Source of the DNA: Shinella granuli
Lineage (GTDB): Bacteria > Pseudomonadota > Alphaproteobacteria > Rhizobiales > Rhizobiaceae
Assembly (NCBI RefSeq): GCF_004341885.1
Contig: NZ_SLVX01000001.1
Span: forward strand, 434,001 to 498,000
Direction: 5' to 3'
DNA length: 64,000 nt
Each line of letters begins with the position of its first letter. Position 1 is the stretch's first letter. The notes beneath the pieces are model-generated. The model saw nothing but the letters and a program-made list of their open reading frames with translations, ran no database searches and had not been told where the DNA came from. The position numbers and the translations under genes are program-made. This document shows, in pieces, positions 16,667 to 25,075 of this stretch.

Positions 16667-18100
16667 ATGCCGGAGCCGACCTTGCAGGACATCACCGACC
16701 TTTCCGCCCTTGCCCTTTCCGCTGCCATCGCCGAGCGCCGGCTCGACTGCCGCAGCGTCATGGCGGCCTATCTTTCCCGCATCGAGGCGATCAACCCGCG
16801 CCTCAACGCCCTTGTCAGCCTGCGCCCGACCGATGTGCTGCTGGCCGAGGCGGAGGCGGCGGACCGGGCGCTCGCGGCGGGGGACCGTCACGGCTGGTTG
16901 CACGGCATGCCTTTCGCGGTGAAGGACCTTTCCGAGGCGAAGGGCATCATCTGCTCCTTCGGTTCGGCCAATTATGCGGATTTCGTGCCCGACTACGACG
17001 ACATCCATGTCGAGCGCATCAGTGCCGCCGGCGCCATCATCATCGGCAAGACCAATGCGCCGGAAATGGGCCTCGGCTCGCACACTTACAACCCGGTCTT
17101 CGGCGTCACGCGCAATCCCTACGATACCGGCAGGAGCGCCGGCGGCTCCTCGGGCGGCGCGGCGGCGGGGCTGGCGGCGCGGCTGCTGCCGGTCGCCGAT
17201 GGCAGCGACATGATGGGCTCGCTGCGCAATCCCGCCGGCTTCAACAATGTCGTCGGCTTCCGCCCGTCCTTCGGCCGGGTGCCCTCGCTCAACACCGAGC
17301 TCTTCCTCGGCCAGCTCGCCGTCAACGGCCCGATGGGGCGCAGCGTCGCCGATGTCGCTGCCCTCCTGGCGACGCAATCCGGCCAACATCCGCGCGACCC
17401 GCTGTCGCTTCCCGACGATGGCCTCGCGTTCGATGCCGACCGCGATCTCTCCGGCGCCCGCATCGGCTGGCTCGGCGATTTCGGCGGCTACCTTCCCTTC
17501 GAGCCCGGCGTGCTGGAGCTTTGCCGCGCCTCGCTCGACGTCTTCCGGCGGCTTGGATGCCGCGTGGAGGAGGTGCCGCCGGGCTTCGACATGGCGCGGC
17601 TCTGGCAGATCTGGCGCACGCTGCGCCATTTCCTCGTCGCCAACGGCCAGGCGGCCGACTATGCCGATCCGGTCCGGCGCGCGCGCATGAAGCCGGAGAT
17701 GATCTGGGAAATCGAGAACGGCCAGAACCTCTCGGCGGCGGAGGTCTATGCCGCCTCGCTCGGCCGCAGCGACTGGCTGCGCCACGTCTCCGGCCTCTTC
17801 GAACGCTACGATTTCCTCATCCTGCCCACCGCCCAGGTCTTCCCCTTCGAGGCCGAACTCGACTGGCCGAAGGCGATCGCGGGGCGGGCGATGGACACCT
17901 ATCATCGCTGGATGGAGGTGGTCATCGGCCCGACGCTGGCCGGCCTTCCCGTCGCCGCCATGCCGGCCGGTTTCGGGGCGGGGGGATTGCCCGCCGGCAT
18001 CCAGATCATCGGCCGTCCGCGGGCTGACAGCGACGTGCTGGCGGTCGCCGCGCGCTACGAGGCGGCGACCGACTGGCTCGCCCGGCATCCCCAGTTCTAG
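16667..18100 (+). CDS. Amidase signature-family hydrolase
   Basis: A 477-residue amidase. The Ser-cisSer-Lys triad is visible: Lys86 in PFAVKDLSE, the cis-Ser at about 161 in SAGGSSGGAAAG, and the nucleophile Ser185 in SDMMGSLRNPAG. The family hydrolyses linear amides to acid and ammonia; substrate cannot be told. It follows the DUF1772 gene by about 50 bp on the same strand. The nitrile hydratase operon at 52 kb makes amides, so this enzyme could complete a nitrile-to-acid route, but the 34 kb separation makes that only a possibility. Confidence 0.9.
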   Translation: MPEPTLQDITDLSALALSAAIAERRLDCRSVMAAYLSRIEAINPRLNALVSLRPTDVLLAEAEAADRALAAGDRHGWLHGMPFAVKDLSEAKGIICSFGSANYADFVPDYDDIHVERISAAGAIIIGKTNAPEMGLGSHTYNPVFGVTRNPYDTGRSAGGSSGGAAAGLAARLLPVADGSDMMGSLRNPAGFNNVVGFRPSFGRVPSLNTELFLGQLAVNGPMGRSVADVAALLATQSGQHPRDPLSLPDDGLAFDADRDLSGARIGWLGDFGGYLPFEPGVLELCRASLDVFRRLGCRVEEVPPGFDMARLWQIWRTLRHFLVANGQAADYADPVRRARMKPEMIWEIENGQNLSAAEVYAASLGRSDWLRHVSGLFERYDFLILPTAQVFPFEAELDWPKAIAGRAMDTYHRWMEVVIGPTLAGLPVAAMPAGFGAGGLPAGIQIIGRPRADSDVLAVAARYEAATDWLARHPQF

Positions 18101-18353
18101 GGATACGGGGGCTTTCGACACGCCAGCGCCGCATTCTCGTGACAGGCAGCCTTGCCGGATGTTGAGGACCTGCCGGCGGACTCCTTCAAAAACGCGAGGC
18201 GCCGTTTAGGAATTGCTTACCATATTTCGTCATTCTTTGCTTGTTCGGCAGAAGCCCGGGACGCGTGATCCCGCCGCCTGCCGCAAGCGTAACGGCTTCC
18301 GGAGCGTGTTTTCCGCGGCCGCGTCGAGTAACGAGTATCGGGTAACGAGTATC

Positions 18354-19544
18354 ATGGCGTCTGTATACGGTTCCGCGCGTTCCGCGTCCAAATCCCGTCG
18401 GGGTCGTTCCGGGGGTATCCTTCTCAGCACAATCCTTGCCTGCGGCGTCATCGCCGGCTCCGTCTGGGCCGTCGTCTCGACGCTCGGCGCGATGCAGGGG
18501 GCGGCGTCCACGCTCTCCGAGGGCAGCAAGACCCTTGCCGGCTCGCTGCACGAAAAGCCCGCTACCACGCAGAGGCTTGCCGAGCGCGTGGTGAAGGTCG
18601 CAAAATTCTCGCGGCTTTCGCAGCCCTCGGACAGCGAGATCCGCCAGAAGCAGTTGACCGCCGAGGCGATCCAGATCGCGCACCAGCGCCGCATCTCCGT
18701 CCAGCTCGCCTCCGCCGTCAAGCGCGAGAAGGCCAAGGCCGCGATGATCGAGGCGGCCATCGCCCGTGCCGAGCGCTCCGTCGAGGACGAGAAGCGGATC
18801 ACCGGCCAGCCGACCATGGTGACCGCGCTGGTCGAGGACGTTTCGGCCCGCAAGGACATCCAGCCCTTCGGCCTCGTCATGCAGAAGCCGGAGGAAGAGG
18901 AGGAAAATCTCCTCAGCGTGATCCCGCTGCCGGAAGCAAAACCCGCGCTGGAGACGGTCACCATCGAAAAGCCGGTGGTCGAGGAAAAGCCTGTCGCGCG
19001 CAGCCGGCGCGAAAAGGCGAAGGACAAGGAAGACGTCGCCCTCGTCAAGCCCGAGCGCTCGCTGTTCGGCGATCTCTTCAAGGGCAAGGGCGGCAGCAGC
19101 ACCGGCTGGCCGGGCCGCGGCACGAAGGTGGCGATCTACGATGTCTCCAACGCGACGGTCTACATGCCCGACGGCACGAAGCTGCGCGCCCATTCCGGCA
19201 TCGGCAAGATGCGCGACAATCCGCGCTATGAGCACGTCAAGATGAACGGCCCGACCCCGGCCGGCATCTATCGTCTGAAGATGCGCGAGCGGCGCTTCCA
19301 CGGCGTCGAGGCGATCCGCATGACCTCGATCGACGGGCGGGACCCGAAGAACCGCACGGGCCTTCTGACGCACACCAACCTGCTGCGCGGCCAGAAGGGC
19401 TCGCATGGCTGCGTCGCCTTCCAGAACTACGAGCCGTTCCTCAACGCCTTCAAGCGCGGCCATGTCACGATGATGGTCGTGGTCCCTGAACTGCCGTCCT
19501 CGCGCACCCAGCTTGCCGCGCTCTATCGCAAGGCCGGCGCCTGA
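18354..19544 (+). CDS. DUF2778-domain protein (YkuD-like, membrane anchored)
   Basis: A 396-residue protein. An N-terminal membrane anchor at about 20-45 (GGILLSTILACGVIAGSVWAVVSTL) is followed by a long charged, partly coiled linker (to about 250) and a C-terminal DUF2778 domain. That domain has AHSGIGKMRDNP, NGPTPAGIYRL and the catalytic-type GSHGCVAFQNYE, so a Cys/His peptidoglycan-acting active site is likely. DUF2778 includes the Tlde1 L,D-transpeptidase-exchange toxins; here the anchor suggests a housekeeping periplasmic cell-wall role instead. The ATG at 18354 directly follows two copies of GTAACGAGTATC. The frame is open further upstream, but without a ribosome site. Confidence 0.82.
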   Translation: MASVYGSARSASKSRRGRSGGILLSTILACGVIAGSVWAVVSTLGAMQGAASTLSEGSKTLAGSLHEKPATTQRLAERVVKVAKFSRLSQPSDSEIRQKQLTAEAIQIAHQRRISVQLASAVKREKAKAAMIEAAIARAERSVEDEKRITGQPTMVTALVEDVSARKDIQPFGLVMQKPEEEEENLLSVIPLPEAKPALETVTIEKPVVEEKPVARSRREKAKDKEDVALVKPERSLFGDLFKGKGGSSTGWPGRGTKVAIYDVSNATVYMPDGTKLRAHSGIGKMRDNPRYEHVKMNGPTPAGIYRLKMRERRFHGVEAIRMTSIDGRDPKNRTGLLTHTNLLRGQKGSHGCVAFQNYEPFLNAFKRGHVTMMVVVPELPSSRTQLAALYRKAGA

Positions 19545-19566
19545 TTGCTCTCATCCTCGGCGGTGG

Positions 19567-19719
19567 CCCCCCTCTGCCCTGCCGGGCATCTCCCCCTCAA
19601 GGGGGGAGATTGGATGGAGGACCGTTTCGTCAAATCAAGACGTTGCTGATCGAGCAAGGTTTTCGCGGCTTGCCGATCTCCCCGCTTGAGGGGGAGATGC
19701 CCGGCAGGGCAGAGGGGGG
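19567..19719. repeat. Palindromic repeat element, family C
   Basis: A 153 bp element with perfect 35 bp terminal inverted repeats at 19567-19601 and 19685-19719. Each end begins CCCCCCTCTGCCCTGCCGGG and can also fold on itself (ATCTCCCCC / GGGGGGAGAT). There is no reading frame inside, so it looks like a non-autonomous palindromic element. It lies between the convergent DUF2778 and uvrD genes. Confidence 0.85.
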
Positions 19720-19755
19720 TGTACCGGACACGCTAATAATCAGATGCCGCCGGTA

Positions 19756-22212
19756 TCAGGCTCGCTCGACAAAGCCGTCCAGAACGCGCTTCTGGCCCGC
19801 GCGGTCGAAATCGATCGTCAGCTTGTTGCCCTCGATCGCCGCCACGTTGCCGTTGCCGAACTTGATGTGGAAGACCCGGTCGCCGACCGCAAATTTCGAC
19901 GGCTCGCTCACGGTCGATTTCGCCACGAGCTCGCCGTCGATGGTTTTTGCCCGCGGGCCGCTTTCCCCATAGCCGATGCGCTCGACGGCGTGGCCGGAGC
20001 GTGAGCCCCAGTTGTCGCGCGTCGCGTCGGTGCGGTTCGCCTGGGCGCGCCGCCAGCCGGGCGTCGAATAGGCGTTCTGAAAGGGCTCCTGCTTGTCGAA
20101 GCGGGACTGGCCGTAGCCGCCGCGGCCGTAACCGCCATAGGATTGCTCCACCTCCGCCACCTCGACATGGGCTTCCGGCAGTTCGTCGAGGAAGCGCGAG
20201 GGCAGGGTCGTCTGCCAGAGACCGTGGATGCGACGGTTCGAGACGAACCAGATGTGGCAGCGGCGCTTGGCCCGCGTGATGCCGACATAGGCGAGGCGGC
20301 GTTCTTCTTCCAGGCCCGAGCGGCCGCCCTCGTCGAGCGAGCGCTGGTGCGGGAACAGGCCTTCCTCCCAGCCGGGCAGGAAGACGGTCTCGAATTCGAG
20401 GCCCTTGGCCGAATGCAGCGTCATGATCGAGACGGCGTCGAGATTCTCGTTCTGCTCGGCATCCATGACGAGCGAGACATGTTCGAGGAAGCCGCGCATC
20501 GATTCGAAGGCCTCCATCGAGCGGATGAGTTCTTTCAGGTTTTCCAGCCGCCCCGGCGCCTCGGCCGATTTGTCGGCCTGCCACATGGCGGTATAGCCGC
20601 TCTCGTCGAGGATCTGCTCGGCAAGCTCGGTGTGCGGCATGGTCTCCAGCAGCGACTGCCAGCGGCTGAAATCGGTGACGACGTCGAAGAGGGCCTTGCG
20701 CGCCTTCGGCTTCAGTTCGTCCGTCTCGATGATGTCGGCGGCGGCGGCGAGCATGGGGATGTCGCGGGCGCGGGCATAGTCGTGCAGGTTGCGGATCGTC
20801 GTATCGCCGAGGCCGCGCTTCGGCGTGTTGACGATGCGCTCGAAGGCGAGGTCGTCGGCCGGCTGGCTGACCAGGCGGAAATAGGCCATCGCGTCGCGGA
20901 TCTCGAGCCGCTCGTAGAAGCGCGGGCCGCCGATGACGCGGTAGTTGAGGCCGAGCGTGACGAAGCGGTCTTCGAATTCGCGCATCTGGAAGGAGGCGCG
21001 CACGAGGATCGCCATGTCGTTCAGCTTGTGCGCCTTGCGCTGGAGCTGCTCGATCTCCTCGCCGACGGCGCGGGCCTCCTCTTCCGAATCCCAGGCGGCG
21101 TGCACCACGACCTTGTCGTCGTCGGGATCGTGCCGGTCGGTAAAGAGCGTCTTGCCGAGACGATCCTCGTTATGGGCGATGAGATGGCCGGCCGCGCCGA
21201 GGATATGGGCGGTGGAGCGGTAGTTGCGCTCCAGCTTGATGACCTTCGCGCCCGGGAAATCCTTCTCGAAGCGCAGGATGTTGTCCACCTCCGCGCCGCG
21301 CCAGCCGTAGATCGACTGGTCGTCGTCGCCGACGCAGCAGACGTTCTGCGGCGTGCCCTTCGGCCGCTGGGCGAGAAGACGCAGCCACATGTACTGCGCG
21401 GTGTTGGTGTCCTGGTATTCGTCGACGAGGATGTAGCGGAATTTCTGGTGGTATTCGGCGAGCACATCCGGATTGGCGCGGAACAGGCGGATCGGGTGCA
21501 GCAGGAGGTCGCCGAAATCGCAGGCGTTCAGCGTCTTCAGGCGGTTCTGGTAGGCGACGTAGAGTTCGCGGCCCTTGCCGTTGGCGAAGGCGCGGGCGTC
21601 GCCTTCCGGGATCTGCGCCGGGTCGAGGCCCTTGTTCTTCCAGGTGTCGATCATGCCGGCGAACTGCTTGGCCGGCCAGCGCTTGTCGTCGATGCCCTCG
21701 GCCTGGATGATCTGCTTGATCAGCCGCACCACGTCATCGGTGTCGAGGATGGAGAAATCCGACCTGAGGCCGACGAGTTCGGCATGGCGGCGCAGCAGCT
21801 TGACGCCGATCGAGTGGAAGGTGCCGAGCCAGGGCATGCCCTCGACGGCGCCGCCGACGAGGAGGCCGATGCGCTCCTTCATCTCGCGCGCGGCCTTGTT
21901 GGTGAAGGTCACGGCCAGCATCTGGCTGGGGAAGGCGCGGCCGGTGGCGAGGATATGGGCGATGCGGGTGGTGAGCACGCGCGTCTTGCCGGTGCCGGCG
22001 CCGGCGAGCACCAGCACGGGGCCGTCGAGCGTTTCCACCGCCTCACGCTGCTCGGGATTGAGGCCGGAGAGATAATCCGGCGCCCGGTGCGCATCGCGCG
22101 CCGCCATGGCGCGCGCGGCGATGCCGCCCGTCGGCTTGGCCGGCGCCGCGGGCTTGCCGGCCAGTTGCGGGTCCTCGTCGAAGAAGGGAATGTCGTCGTA
22201 ACCGCTGATCAT
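19756..22212 (-). CDS. uvrD: UvrD/PcrA-type ATP-dependent DNA helicase
   Basis: An 818-residue superfamily 1A 3'-5' helicase. The motifs are in order: LNPEQREAV (Q motif), VLAGAGTGKTRVL (I), TFTNKAAREMKERI (Ia), LVDEYQDTN (II), GDDDQSIYGWRGA (III), YRST (IV), TLHSAKGLEFETVFLPGWEEGLFP (V) and EEERRLAYVGITRAKRRC (VI). A C-terminal tail ends in a PcrA/UvrD-like segment (VGDRVFHIKFGNGNV) that binds RNA polymerase in relatives. It acts in nucleotide excision and mismatch repair. The ATG at 22212 is chosen; a TTG three codons earlier is possible. Its N-terminal 40 residues are not part of the helicase. Confidence 0.95.
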   Translation of the reverse strand: MISGYDDIPFFDEDPQLAGKPAAPAKPTGGIAARAMAARDAHRAPDYLSGLNPEQREAVETLDGPVLVLAGAGTGKTRVLTTRIAHILATGRAFPSQMLAVTFTNKAAREMKERIGLLVGGAVEGMPWLGTFHSIGVKLLRRHAELVGLRSDFSILDTDDVVRLIKQIIQAEGIDDKRWPAKQFAGMIDTWKNKGLDPAQIPEGDARAFANGKGRELYVAYQNRLKTLNACDFGDLLLHPIRLFRANPDVLAEYHQKFRYILVDEYQDTNTAQYMWLRLLAQRPKGTPQNVCCVGDDDQSIYGWRGAEVDNILRFEKDFPGAKVIKLERNYRSTAHILGAAGHLIAHNEDRLGKTLFTDRHDPDDDKVVVHAAWDSEEEARAVGEEIEQLQRKAHKLNDMAILVRASFQMREFEDRFVTLGLNYRVIGGPRFYERLEIRDAMAYFRLVSQPADDLAFERIVNTPKRGLGDTTIRNLHDYARARDIPMLAAAADIIETDELKPKARKALFDVVTDFSRWQSLLETMPHTELAEQILDESGYTAMWQADKSAEAPGRLENLKELIRSMEAFESMRGFLEHVSLVMDAEQNENLDAVSIMTLHSAKGLEFETVFLPGWEEGLFPHQRSLDEGGRSGLEEERRLAYVGITRAKRRCHIWFVSNRRIHGLWQTTLPSRFLDELPEAHVEVAEVEQSYGGYGRGGYGQSRFDKQEPFQNAYSTPGWRRAQANRTDATRDNWGSRSGHAVERIGYGESGPRAKTIDGELVAKSTVSEPSKFAVGDRVFHIKFGNGNVAAIEGNKLTIDFDRAGQKRVLDGFVERA

Positions 22213-22314
22213 GCGGCTCAATGTAGTGATTCGGTCCCGAAAGGCCAGTTTTCCGTTCTGCTTTTATTCCGCGGGGAAAAAGATTGGCCGGAAGATTGTG
22301 GAAAGCGGCGCCGT

Positions 22315-22728
22315 TCAGGGCTTTCGGCGGTCGGCGTCGAAGACCTCGTCCACGGGCACCTGCAAGGCGGTGGCGAGCTGGTTCGTCTTGCCGGCGAGCG
22401 AGACGATGGCGAGCAGCTCGGCATGGTGCGCATCCGTCATGCCCTTGGCTTTCGCGGCGGCGGTGTGGGAATGGACGCAGTAGCTGCAGCCGTTCGTCAC
22501 CGAGACGGCGATGTAGAGCATTTCCTTGACCAGCGGATCGAGCGCCGAGGGCGTCGCCATGACGGCCTTCACCTCCGCCCAGGTGCGCTCCAGTAGCGCC
22601 GGGTCGAAGGCGAGGTAGCGCCACATATTGTTGACGAAGTCCGATTTGCGGGTGGCGCGGATGTCGTCGAACACCGCCTTGACGCGCGGGTCGGCTTCCA
22701 GATCGTCGGCGGGCTTGACGGTGCTCAT
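22315..22728 (-). CDS. Carboxymuconolactone decarboxylase/AhpD-family protein
   Basis: A 137-residue all-helical protein. The redox site is NGCSYCVHSH near residues 86-95, a CxxC followed by a His, as in AhpD-type alkylhydroperoxidases. Members act as peroxidase partners or gamma-carboxymuconolactone decarboxylases; the CxxCxxxH pattern favours the redox type. GGAGGAACC precedes the ATG. It is 50 bp downstream of a Tat-exported cyclase gene on the same strand, so both may be transcribed together, and 100 bp upstream of uvrD. Confidence 0.9.
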   Translation of the reverse strand: MSTVKPADDLEADPRVKAVFDDIRATRKSDFVNNMWRYLAFDPALLERTWAEVKAVMATPSALDPLVKEMLYIAVSVTNGCSYCVHSHTAAAKAKGMTDAHHAELLAIVSLAGKTNQLATALQVPVDEVFDADRRKP

Positions 22729-22778
22729 GGTTCCTCCGGGAGAATGGGCCGGCGGCGGAACCGCCGGCCGGATGGGGA

Positions 22779-23600
22779 TCAGGCCAGCGCGATGACGCGG
22801 GTCGGGCCGCCCGTGCCGCCGCGCACCTTGGGCGCGCCGACGACGAGGGTCGCGCCCCTGGCCGGAAGCTGATCCAGATTGGCGGCCGCCTCAAGCCCCC
22901 AATGGCCGGAGGCAAGCCAGGAATAGTGCGTCGCGAAATCCGGGGAAATGCCGTAGTCGAGCGAGAGCGTATCGACGGCGATGCCGACCGCGCTCGAATT
23001 TTCCGCGAGGTATTGCACCGCTTCGACATGGAAGCCGGGGAAGTGCATCTTGCCCTCGCCATCGGCATTGCGGAACTTGTCTGTGCCGAGATGCTTGTCC
23101 CAGCCGGACAGCAGCGCGACGCAGGCCCTTTCCGGCAGCTCGCCATTGGCCGCGATCCAGGCCTTGATGTCGTCCGGCGTCAGTTGCGCATCGGCATTGG
23201 CGGCGGCCTTTTCCCTGATATCGATGACGGCGAGCGGCACGACGAGATCGGAGACCGGGATTTCCGCCACCGATGTGCCGTCCTCGGAGAAATGCAGCGG
23301 TGCGTCGAGATGGGTGCCGGTATGCTCGTTCACGCGCAGTTCGAAGAGATTGAACTTGTGTTCCTTGTAATTGAACTTCTGCTCGCGCCAGAACTGCTGC
23401 TCTCCGAAAAAGGTCGGAAATTCCTCGTAGAGTTCATGGGTGAGGTCCGTTGCCTTCGTCGGCGCCTGGGCGAGCGCCGGGCTGAGCGCGCCGGAACTTG
23501 CGGCGGCGACCGTTGCTGCCCCCGCGGCAGCCGCGCGGAAAAAGCTCCTCCTCGAAAGCATGCGGTTCTTGACGGTATCGATGACACAGGCGTCACACAT
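22779..23600 (-). CDS. Cyclase-family metal-dependent hydrolase with Tat signal
   Basis: A 273-residue protein in the kynurenine formamidase-like cyclase family. The metal-binding motif EHTGTHLDAPLHF is at about residues 101-113. A twin-arginine signal is present: LSRRSFFRAAAAGAATVAAASSGALSPALA at residues 15-45. The start at 23600 has GGGGG 7 bp upstream and gives an unusual N-terminus with a CDAC pair before the Tat motif. The family opens amide or lactone bonds in a Mn/Zn-dependent way. Here the enzyme should fold in the cytoplasm and be exported. It is followed by an AhpD-like gene; the shared substrate is unknown. Confidence 0.88.
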   Translation of the reverse strand: MCDACVIDTVKNRMLSRRSFFRAAAAGAATVAAASSGALSPALAQAPTKATDLTHELYEEFPTFFGEQQFWREQKFNYKEHKFNLFELRVNEHTGTHLDAPLHFSEDGTSVAEIPVSDLVVPLAVIDIREKAAANADAQLTPDDIKAWIAANGELPERACVALLSGWDKHLGTDKFRNADGEGKMHFPGFHVEAVQYLAENSSAVGIAVDTLSLDYGISPDFATHYSWLASGHWGLEAAANLDQLPARGATLVVGAPKVRGGTGGPTRVIALA

Positions 23601-23753
23601 GGAATTCCCCCTGTCGTTCAATGCGTTGATGAAAGAATACTGAAATAGGGCTCGGCCGCTGTGGCCGGGAAAAAGCTATCACAAGTGGAGGAAGCGTCCA
23701 GTCATGCGCATGCTCGCAGAAGGGGCGGCGAGGGAAGATTTCTCCGCCTTTTC

Positions 23754-23799
23754 TTACATTTCGGTAACAGAGCGGGCCGACAACCTTACATTTCCGTAA
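23754..23799. promoter_or_regulatory. Two TTAC-N6-GTAA sites upstream of the RND efflux operon
   Basis: TTACATTTCGGTAA (23754-23767) and TTACATTTCCGTAA (23786-23799) are near-identical 14 bp inverted repeats 32 bp apart. They lie 100-145 bp before the efflux start at 23900 and 155-200 bp from the cyclase start. This pattern fits a TetR-type repressor of efflux genes. No such regulator lies beside the operon, so it would be encoded elsewhere. Confidence 0.6.
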
Positions 23800-23899
23800 T
23801 GAACGCATTCTTTCATTGCCCGTTCATTTTCAAAGCGGGATACTTGGCCTATGTCGCGCCGCAACAGATGACGGTTCGCTTCCTTCGGAGACAGATTGC

Positions 23900-25075
23900 A
23901 TGCGGGTTTGGAAACAGCTCCTCATAAGCCTTGGCGTCATTTCGGCGGGGGTCTTGCTCTGGGGTCGCTTCGTGCCCGGGGCAAATGCCATGCTGGAGGC
24001 CACGGGCCTGCCCGGCACGCTCGTGGCGGCCATCGCGCCGGCCGGCGACGGCGAGGCGCAGGGCGGCCGCGAGGGTGGCCGCCGCGGCGGCTTCGGCGGC
24101 GGGCCGGCACTGGTCGCCACCAAGAAGGTGGCCATGTCCGTCGTCAACGACCGGCTGAACGCCATCGGCGACGGCGAGGCGATCCGCACCGTGACCGTGA
24201 CGCCCTATGCCACCGGGAACCTCACGGAGGTTCTGGTGAAATCCGGCGAACGGGTGGAGCAGGGCCAGGTGATCGCCCGCCTCGACAGCGACGAGCAGCG
24301 CATCGCCGCCGACCAGGCGCGCGTGGCGCGAGACAGCGCCCGGCAGAAGCTGACGCGCATCGAGAACCTGAAATCCACCATGAGCACCGCCGAGCTGCAG
24401 GACGCCCAGACGGCGCTGCAGGCTGCCGAACTCGCCTTGCAGAACGCAGAGCTGACGCTGCGCCGCCGGGACATCACCGCGCCCTATAGCGGCGTCGTCG
24501 GCATCATCTCCGTCAATCCCGGCGACTACGTCACCACGTCGTCGGCGATCGCCCGCATCGATGACCGTTCGGAAATCCTCGTCGATTTCTGGGTGCCGGA
24601 GCGGTTTGCGACGAGCGTGCGCGTCGGCGGCGCCGTGACGGCGACGGCGGTCGCGCGGCCGGGCGAGACCTTCACCGGCGAGGTGCAGGCGATCGACAAC
24701 CGCATCGACCAGGAGAGCCGGACGTTGCGCGTGCGCGCCCAGATCGACAATCCCGAGGACCTCCTGCGCGCGGGCATGTCCTTCCAGGTGACCATGCGCT
24801 TTGCCGGCGACCTCTATCCGAGCGTCGATCCGCTTTCCGTGCAGTGGAGCGCCGACGGTTCCTATGTCTGGCGCGTGAAGGACGAAAAGGTCGAGCGCGT
24901 GCCGGTCCATATCGTGCAGCGCAACCCGGACAAGGTTCTGGTGAAGGCCGAGATCGCCGAGGGCGACCAGATCGTCACCGAGGGCGTGCAGACGCTGAGG
25001 CCGGGCGGCGCGGTGCGCACGGCCGCCCGGGAGCGCGACCAGCAGACGACCTCCTCCGTGACGGAGGGGTCGTAA
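23900..25075 (+). CDS. RND efflux periplasmic adaptor subunit (membrane fusion protein)
   Basis: A 391-residue adaptor. An N-terminal membrane anchor (LLISLGVISAGVLLWGRFV) is followed by a Gly/Arg-rich linker (QGGREGGRRGGFGGG, about 52-66), a lipoyl-like half (NLTEVLVKSGERVEQGQVIARLD), a coiled-coil hairpin of about 60 residues, and the second lipoyl half with ITAPYSGVVGIISVNPGDYV. The C-terminus has the beta-barrel and membrane-proximal domains. It links the inner-membrane pump to an outer-membrane channel not in this window. The ATG at 23900 has GGAGA upstream. Its stop overlaps the pump start in TAATG. Confidence 0.93.
   Translation: MRVWKQLLISLGVISAGVLLWGRFVPGANAMLEATGLPGTLVAAIAPAGDGEAQGGREGGRRGGFGGGPALVATKKVAMSVVNDRLNAIGDGEAIRTVTVTPYATGNLTEVLVKSGERVEQGQVIARLDSDEQRIAADQARVARDSARQKLTRIENLKSTMSTAELQDAQTALQAAELALQNAELTLRRRDITAPYSGVVGIISVNPGDYVTTSSAIARIDDRSEILVDFWVPERFATSVRVGGAVTATAVARPGETFTGEVQAIDNRIDQESRTLRVRAQIDNPEDLLRAGMSFQVTMRFAGDLYPSVDPLSVQWSADGSYVWRVKDEKVERVPVHIVQRNPDKVLVKAEIAEGDQIVTEGVQTLRPGGAVRTAARERDQQTTSSVTEGS

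Noticed and set aside
20143-22596. An 817-codon plus-strand frame opposite uvrD
   Set aside because: All seven helicase motifs are on the minus strand. The opposite frame has no recognisable domain.
23786-23830. A fourth copy of the BetI-like operator (TGAACGCATTC near 23800)
   Set aside because: The half-sites have no 2 bp spacer and the right arm is incomplete, so it does not match the TGAAyG-N2-CATTCA pattern.
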